Assembly (NCBI GenBank): GCA_905221615.1
Contig: CAJNDT010000001.1
Span: 1,849,894-1,913,893 of the forward strand
Direction of reading: 5' to 3'
DNA length: 64,000 nt
DNA from: Symbiodinium sp. CCMP2592
Lineage: Eukaryota; Sar; Dinophyceae; Suessiales; Symbiodiniaceae
Numbering within the stretch: position 1 is the stretch's first letter; each line of letters opens with the position of its first letter. Positions 57,336 through 64,000 of this stretch are shown piece by piece. Position numbers and translations under genes: made by a program. The notes beneath the pieces were generated by a model, which had not been told where the DNA came from, searched no databases, and was given only the letters and a program-made list of their open reading frames with translations.

Positions 57336-59251
57336 CAAGCTCGATGGTGTCTGACTTCGTGGAGTTGACTCAGCCCAGGTGATGCGAGACATCGCTGCTC
57401 TGACTGGTCTTTGGCAGTGGTTCACTGCTCCGCAGGGCAGAGCTGCAACTGCCAGGTGCTCTCCGAGACAGGCCTCTTGAAGACAGACACCCAGGCTCTG
57501 CTCCTCGAAGTGTGGCCGAGCACGTTCCGTTGGGCAAGTGTTGGGCACATGCTGTATGTTCGTGACCTGCATCCCTGATAGACTGCTGTATGGAGATCTG
57601 GGCATCAGGATCACTCAGACAACTGCCGGTGTCATAGTATGTCATAGTGGCACTTGCTCAACTTGATGACTTAATTACGAGCATCCGTCCAACGAGCAGA
57701 GATGTAGTCTCACCACCACGCTAGCGCTTGCCGTTAGCAGAAGCAGCGAAGCTGAAATGCCGTATTGCGTTGCGTGAGCTGCCTTTGGCTCCGACGTGGA
57801 TCATGGGAACCGGAAGGACAGACTCTATGTCATGGTTTGTCAACGCATGTCAGTGTGTCATGAATAGTGAGTGCGTTCGTGCCGGCTGCACGGAGGAGTT
57901 GGAATGATTGGCGGAGCTGGCGCATTTCGATCAGTACTTCACAGCATAGTAGAGCAACGTGAGCATTCTGCGGCATGCGGCTGCGCACAAGCTTGAGTTG
58001 TACAGGAAGCCGAAGCAGCTTGCTGTCGTCATGGGCTGCCTGACCCCTGGTTGCTTTGAATCTTGACGTGGCTTCTTTCGGTCATGCCAACGAAGCGATA
58101 GTGAGGCGCCGCTGGCCTTCTCTTCGCCTTTTGGCATGCGTCTCGGGATCTCTCGGGCATTGCAGCTATGTGGAGATCAGAAGCCCACGTCCATCCGAGG
58201 CATCCGCGAGAGGGCTCCCAGAGCAGCGTCGAAGAAGGTCACAGTCAATTTCGTATATCTTCGTATCCGGATCTTCAGTATGTTCAAGCTTGCCTTTTGA
58301 GGTGGATCGCGGGAAGCGGAACTCGTTCCACTAGCGAGAATGCCATCACCTCTGCACGCTCAAAGGCACCAACCTCCGTAAATACTGAATCATCGGCATG
58401 CTGCTTCAGCCTGTTTGCATTGCTAGAGACGGTCAGTCTTTTAGTGGTCAGAAGAGCTTCTGTTACGTTCTTTCCTGCTGTCGTGTCAAGTATCAGTCCG
58501 GAAAAGTGCAACACGCAGGTTCCCACCGGGTCGTCCTGCTTAATTGTTCATGTCCTAGCAAAGACAGGCTACCCTCACAACCCTCGCCTGTGCTGCTGCG
58601 TGACATTCCTCAGGAGCACATGTTCGGCATGGGTCCAACTGCCCCTACTCAAATTGTTCCAGTGGCTGCCTGACATCTGCCAAGTGCATGGTGCACTCGT
58701 GCACATGGCGTACATAGGGTCCAAGCGCGCTGCATCGCCGGCGCACGGAAGGAGACTACACCTGCGATGCCGCAGTCGCCATCGCCGCTGCAACGGCGCC
58801 TGGATCTTCGAGATTGGCCCAGCCTGGATGGCTGCCAGGTCTGGGGGGGGCGGCCTGCATGGGCACGGGCCGAGTCGGCGGACAGCAAGCGATCAAAGCA
58901 TCCAAGGGCCTTGGTTTTCTGTAGCGGCAGAAGAGCTCCAGCTTAAAAGCAGATCGTGCGTAGCTCGAGGCGATGCTGCAACGGCACCTGTTCTGTCGCG
59001 TCGGAGACATCGGTGGCTACACGTAGTTTCGTGGTGTGACGTCACTGAGCTGTCAGGCTGCGCGGAAGGATGCCAGCTCTCGGCCGGGCAGGAGTCATCC
59101 GTTGGTCCGATGTTCCGCCGGTCTCAGCGTTGTGTGGGAGTGCAAAGTGCAGGCCTTGTCTGCCCCGTGCACCACAGTACCCTTACAGGACCTGTGGCTT
59201 ATTTGGAAGCCATCAGATCTTCAGCCGCTGCATTCCTTCCTTTGACCGCAG
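57336..59251. other. MRE11 3' part and/or 5' part of next gene, unresolved
   Basis: A piece reading SDFVELTQP near 57350-57380 may belong to MRE11. Long plus-strand frames at 58168-59337 run through without recognisable motif. A segment RLDLRDWPSLDGCQ (58800-58841) followed by GTCTGG could be an exon. Nothing is firmly placed. Confidence 0.35.
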
Positions 59252-62200
59252 GACCAAGGAAGTTGAAAACATCATCCTCGGGGAGCGTGCTGTTGCTGCG
59301 GCCACTGGAGTGGTCGACGAAGCCCTTTGCCCTTTGATTGCACCGATTGCAGACGCGGCACATCTCTGAAAGTCCGGAAGATGAAGGCTAGGTCACGGTT
59401 GTCAGAATCTTCATAAAGCTCAGGCGATGGGTGGCACCTGTTCGGAGCAGCAAGTCAGCAAGAAGTATTTTGATCGATTGAGAGCTGATGGTTCGCTGAG
59501 TGCACCACCTGCACCTGCCAGTGTGAGTGCAACAGTGCCCAGGACATGACATGGTGCCGTCGTGCGCTGACCGGCTCGGTGGGGAACCAACAGCCAGACG
59601 GCAAGGTCCGGAGGAGCTACATGTAGCTGCTTAAACTTGCATAGCTTCTATAGCTTTCAGTAAATAGGACGGGTCCACGTACAGGAACACGTGTGTTTGT
59701 TACAATAAACGTGCACCACCACCGAAGACTTAGCACGAGGTAGCCCGGCAACTGCAAAACACATGAATGGATGGACATACCCAGCAATATCAACGAAACC
59801 TCGGGCTGTCCGAAATTATAGGACTTGCAAGCTTATCTGTGCCAAGTGGTCGATACCGTCAGGATGTGGAGACATCAGAAGGTTAACTGATAACCGCAAG
59901 AGGTGAGCACGAACGGCGAAAGTGATCCTAGATCTTGTCGGACAGAATTATTTTCTGATTTTGCGATGATCGCTCAGGCTAGAACTGAACCTCGGCTGTG
60001 CAGTAGGAAAATCGTGAGAGGGCAAGCAAGGGCTATGTTGATTTTTCATAGCCAGAGAGCATGTGTGGCACAAGCTTTGAACTCGTATCACCTGGGAGGT
60101 GATTGGCTTGTCCTATGGCATCGAGGAAAGAGACCTCTGGAGTGAGCTGGTGACTTGGCGCGGAAAGGCCGAAGTTGGAGCTGTCTGCAGAGATGGGAAG
60201 ATAGACAGCCTGAACCAGAGCAGTCCTTGCTGAGGCTGAGGCACAGGATTGCAGTTCCGGGACTCGCTTGTCTGTGTCTGTGACAGTGCCTTTGCGAAGC
60301 AAGGTCAGCAACGTCTACAAGGCATCAGCATGATGGGGCTGCGACTGCGATCCGCACGAAGCCTCAGCGAGCACAGCTTGACAGGTTCCTCCACGACTTT
60401 ACGATTGTTTCCAAAATCCCAAGGCCCCGGCACAGAGCAAGTTTCACGCGCAACCTTGGCTTCGATCCGCGCGTTCAGGCTTCGCCACCCCTGCTGGGCA
60501 CTGCCCCAAACGGCACCGGCTCTTGTCAGGGAGTTGGTGGCCACTGCCCCCTGGCATTGAGTTTCTCGAAGTCTGAGCTTTTCAAGCACTCGCCAAAGTC
60601 GTTGCCCATACTGTAAGTCTCGAGGCATCCGTGATCGCACATGGGCTTTAGAACGACACGAATCAGCTAATCGATTTTCCACTTGTTGATGACGAATGAC
60701 CACGTTGCATATTGAAAAACGCCCACCGGCATTGCCATCTATCGGTATTTGTAGTAAGACTCAACTCTTGGAACCCCTACGAGCACGACCACGAGTGGTT
60801 GTCGTCGCTGAGGACCTGGCTCTTCAGTAGGTTGTTCGACTCACGAACTTCGAGCGCTTCAGCAAGCTTGCAAGTGTTCCTTCTTCCAAGGAAGCGCTGC
60901 GAAGGCCTTCAAGCTTTCTCATGAAGCACCGGCATTGTTGTGCTACTTTGCCTTGCCCGGGCTGGCCATCAGAAAACTTCGTTTGCCTTCTGATTCTCGA
61001 AAGACCAGCACAATCTCAGACAACTGACAACAGTTTGCTTACAACTCAAATGGCCAAGACATGATGCCGCCGGCCGTGCACCGAATCCAGTTCAGGATGT
61101 GGTGCATTCCCTAAAGTCCTAAAGTCTCTGCGTCCAGCTTGGTCGATACAGGCTCATGCAGGTTCAAGCTTTTGCAACATGTCCTCACGGGCCAGTGTTG
61201 AAAGTGGTGGCAAGCGTGCTGCGTTAGCCGCTCAGGTTATGAGACGCCTTACCAAGCTTTCCAGATTTGCCTGGGTCCAGAGAAGGCAAGCCACGGAGGG
61301 CGGAACTACGATCCCTGCATGCACAGAGAAAAAGGTTATCGAGTTCTTAGCAGCATTTGCAGAGCATTGTAAGGAGCCCTTGGAGCTGCACTTGAGAGAT
61401 CGCCATGCTCTGTCCGTGCACGTAAAGATCGACGTGGAAGGTGCCCCCAGCATGGAGACATGTCCGCTTCTTGTGGTGCAACGAAAGAAACGAAGAAGCT
61501 CTTCGTGCTTGGCCTTTTGCGACAAGCCCACACAGCCCTAGCTCCATGTTGTTGGCACAGATGCTGCTCGCACATTTGCGCAGGCTCGGAGTGGGAGATT
61601 CTGGAGTGGCTGTTGGCGAACCCACGAGAGATGGACAAAATCCGCACCCTAGACATGGAGGTGCAGGAGCTGAGGATGTCGTGACCGTGTCTTTGCCAGC
61701 GCGACGTCAAAGCCCCATTTTCGCGGAAGAAGAACAACAAACTTCTATGAAACGCTACAATGCTACAACAGCCTCCCAATCAACTTGAATTGCCCCCCCC
61801 CCCCCAAGAGTGGCTGTGATAGACTTCGAACCGCCCTCTTACAGTCTGTCCCTTTCCCTTCCCACCCGCCCCCAATGAATTTGAACGACTACCCTGGCAA
61901 CAACAGCCTCCAATAAGTTCCTGAACAGGTGCATCTGGGTTGGAACGTGGAGTCCTCCCGTGGGTTGGCACGCACCAAGCTCTCTCCGCAGGGCCGCGTG
62001 GCCAAGGAGATGAAACAGTTCCGGCCGGGTGGGTCCATAGGGTCAGCATTTGTGGAGGGCGATTTTGGGGCGCTGCCGTTATGGGTATTATATTCAACTC
62101 TCATGCCTTTATTCATCGTGCTGGAGGACATCGAAACGTTGGAGCATCTGGGCAAATACTTGCTGTGCACTGGATCCTCTATGGAGGTCCTTTTGCGTTG

Positions 62201-62363
62201 CGCAATGCTACCGCTGTGTTCTTGCCAACGAGAAGCGACATCGGTACTCGTGCTGTGCAATGCGATGGACACGCAGGTTCTCGCAGAGGAGTGGGTGAAG
62301 TGGCCCCACGGCGGGTGGCTTGGACCTAACCATCAAGATTTCGATAAACATGCAAGTCCGTAG
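59252..62363 (+). CDS. FkbM/METTL24-type methyltransferase-like protein, intron-rich copy (A)
   Basis: Probably a class I SAM-dependent methyltransferase-like protein; substrate unknown. Exons placed by collinearity with the intronless copy at 63.2-63.9 kb: about 59252-59330 (LGERAVAAATGVVDEALC), 59536-59605 (AQDMTWCRRAL...), 60099-60149 (VIGLSYGIEERDLWSEL), 60304-60321 (VSNVYK), 60385-60423 (VPPRLYDCFQNPK), 60479-about 60547 (LLGTAPNGTGSC), about 61162-61194, 61374-61440 (HLRDRHALSVHVKIDVEG), 61584-61660 (SEWEILEWLL..MDKIRTLDME), 61929-62186 (VHLGW..., LEHLGKYLLCTGSSME), 62277-62363 (VLAEEWVKWP..., TAG). The K-I-D-V-E-G-S-E-W-E-x-L core is typical of the FkbM family. Most introns have AG|G at both borders; donors are GT plus GC at 60322 and 60424. 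The exon 61929-62186 is about 40 codons longer than in copy B and may hide an in-frame intron. The 5' end is unresolved. Confidence 0.8.
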
Positions 62364-63040
62364 AGTGAGGGTGCCGAGCCTTTGGACTTCCTCTGAGGAA
62401 TTGCAAAAACTGTCCAGAGCCGTTGGCCCATGCTGCCGGGGGCTTCCCCGTCATCCAGTTCGAAGCTAGGCAGCAAAGCAACTAGGTGGTCAGAATCCAA
62501 GCTGTTGCCGTGCATGCAGGATTGATCTCGTAATGAGCAAGAAGCAAGAACGTGACGTGCGAATTGAACTTCGCCCCAAGCGTGCTTCTATGACCGAGCA
62601 ACTCAGGCGATCAGCTTTGTTCATCCAGCATTGCTTGGATCCTCTGCTGCATGCCCATGCTGGGGTGACCACGACCGGAATTTGGGCACTGCATACCGAG
62701 GAAAGCCAGTTCCCAAGACTCCCTTCGAGCAGGAGATTCCCAGCCGCAGCATCCCGGTGCAGTGGCCCAGCCTCAGCCCCTGTGAAAAGACGCACGGCGG
62801 CAGCGGCGGCAACAGATGGAGCACTTTGCTACAGGCTTTTACTCGTAGTTCACTGCGCGACTGAGGACTTACACGGCCCTCAGCTCACGACCGGGTCGGC
62901 TCCCCCCTCAGTTCCATCAGAGGCATAGGCGCACCAGGCAGTGCTGTTCCCATACGCTACTCACGTCATCTTCAAGAGTAGAGGGCTTTGCCTATGGTGG
63001 CGCAAGTCAGAGCTTTTCTGTGTGATGGAGGCCGTGTTTA
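62364..63040. other. Intergenic between the two methyltransferase-like copies
   Basis: No motif. Frames at 62.5-62.93 kb (KKQERDVRIELRPKRASMTE...) are open on plus but unrecognised. A 16-base match-like string near 62991-63006 (CCTATGGTGGCGCAAG) faintly resembles the end of the dinoflagellate spliced leader. Confidence 0.35.
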
Positions 63041-63185
63041 CCGAATCCGGAACCTTGGCCATACGTCAAGCGCAGCGAGAAGCTCATCAAGCTGGGTGAG
63101 CGTGCTGTCAAGGCGGCAACAGGTGTCGTGCAGGAGGAACTCTGCGGAGGATGGTACATGTTCGGAGACTCTCGGCCTTGAGAAG

Positions 63186-63905
63186 ATGGAAGAGGTGGAG
63201 GTCGGAAGCTCGGTGTTGGTTTTGGATGGTTCCCACCCAAGTCCCAAGGACATGACCTGGTGTTTGAAAGCCATCCAGAGCAAATGGGGCACTGAACAGG
63301 AGGATGGCGGCGTGATCGGCCTGTCATACGGCATTGAGCAGCGGGATCTGTGGAGTGAGAAGATGAGCAACCTCTACAGGGTGCCAACGCGCCTCTACGA
63401 CTGCTTCCAGCGGCCAGATGACTCCCCGGCGCTGGGGGGCAAAGCACCGAACGCAACCGGCAAGTGCGCTGAAGATGGAAATCACTGCTACGAAACCCCC
63501 TACCAGGTATTTCAGATCTGCTCCGGGCCAGAGACCGGCACAATTCATAGCAGAAGGTACGAGTCGCTCGAGTCCCACTTACAGGATCGCAAGCGTCTCT
63601 CCGTCCATCTGAAGATTGACACCGAAGGTTCGGAGTGGGAAGTACTGGCCTGGCTACTCAGTTCGCCACAGGACATGAACAAAATTCGCACTTTGGATAT
63701 GGAAGTGCACTTGGGCTGGGTGGCCGACTCTGCTCAAAGCAGCGCTCGAGCTTCGATGTCCTCCACAGCCCGTGTGGACTACGACATCAAACTGCTCGAG
63801 GACCTTGGAAAGTTCTTCCGCTGCACCGGATCATCGATGGAAGTCTTGGCTGAGGGATGGGGCAATGATGGTCGTGGAGCGTGCTGGGCTGAGTTGTTCG
63901 CTTGA
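63186..63905 (+). CDS. FkbM/METTL24-type methyltransferase-like protein, intronless copy (B)
   Basis: One frame from ATG 63186 to TGA 63903-63905, 239 aa, matches copy A exon by exon with no interruption. It reads KDMTWC, VIGLSYGIEQRDLWSEKMSN, VPTRLYDCFQRPDDS, APNATGKC, RLSVHLKIDTEGSEWEVLAW, MNKIRTLDMEVHLGW, LEDLGKFFRCTGSSMEVLAE. The catalytic-core block KIDTEGSEWEVL is intact and there is no stop, so it may be functional. Upstream, 63041-63175 encodes a further matching block (LIKLGERAVKAATGVVQEEL) in a different frame ending in TGA; the ATG chosen here is the first one after it in the main frame. The frame stays open upstream to 62988, so the true start is uncertain. Confidence 0.82.
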   Translation: MEEVEVGSSVLVLDGSHPSPKDMTWCLKAIQSKWGTEQEDGGVIGLSYGIEQRDLWSEKMSNLYRVPTRLYDCFQRPDDSPALGGKAPNATGKCAEDGNHCYETPYQVFQICSGPETGTIHSRRYESLESHLQDRKRLSVHLKIDTEGSEWEVLAWLLSSPQDMNKIRTLDMEVHLGWVADSAQSSARASMSSTARVDYDIKLLEDLGKFFRCTGSSMEVLAEGWGNDGRGACWAELFA

Positions 63906-64000
63906 CAGCAAGGAGGAACGATGACATTTGTCCCTCTCTTTCTCTCCTTTGTGGTGACATCGTCTCAGGAAATGTGGGGGCGTGTGCCAGGAGCCTGCAG
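63906..64000. other. 3' flank, window end
   Basis: Contains a TCTCTTTCTCTCC pyrimidine stretch; nothing else. Confidence 0.5.

Noticed and set aside
1-64000. tRNA, rRNA or spliced-leader RNA genes
   Set aside because: I looked for cloverleaf-type boxes and for the full 22-nt spliced leader by eye and found no convincing case; a covariance-model search would be needed to exclude them.

Overview
The window looks like nuclear DNA of a dinoflagellate. The sequence shows three lines of evidence. (1) CCCTAAA/TTTAGGG telomere-type repeats are scattered internally at about ten places. (2) Genes are cut into very small exons by short introns whose 5' ends are GT, GC or GA, mostly with AG|G at both borders. 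(3) The gene families found (PPR protein, ankyrin protein, FkbM-like methyltransferase, many repeats) are typical of such genomes. The species cannot be named. Ordinary open-frame calling misses most of the real genes here, because the exons are often only 18-80 bases long; I rebuilt them by hand from conserved protein motifs.

Layout. 0-0.75 kb: 3' part of an unknown gene. 0.75-17 kb: mostly non-coding, with a few candidate exons on both strands, telomere-like tracts, a (CCA)n tract, an array of alternately inverted short repeats (8.6-9.0 kb) and a 0.6 kb compound microsatellite. 17.0-19.6 kb: a multi-exon terminal uridylyltransferase / non-canonical poly(A) polymerase gene. 20.2-22.25 kb: two 727-bp direct repeats around a Penelope-like reverse-transcriptase remnant on the minus strand. 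22-34.6 kb: repeat-rich DNA with a 69-base G run and one retroelement scrap. 34.6-42.6 kb: plus-strand exon fragments of one or more coiled-coil proteins. 43.4-44.6 kb: PPR protein. 45.3-46.3 kb: an AT-rich degenerate triplet tract. 50.3-51.7 kb: an intronless ubiquitin-like/ankyrin protein. 52-53.2 kb: an unknown gene. 55.0-57.3 kb: MRE11 in at least 20 exons. 59.3-62.4 kb: an intron-rich FkbM-type methyltransferase-like gene. 63.2-63.9 kb: a collinear intronless relative of it.

All well-supported genes are on the plus strand, which agrees with the unidirectional gene blocks known in dinoflagellates. Their roles (RNA tailing, organelle RNA binding, DNA-break repair, methyl transfer, protein interaction) do not suggest one pathway. 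The most unusual points are the predominance of GC and GA splice donors in MRE11, the intron-rich and intron-less pair at the right end, and the direct-repeat-flanked reverse transcriptase.
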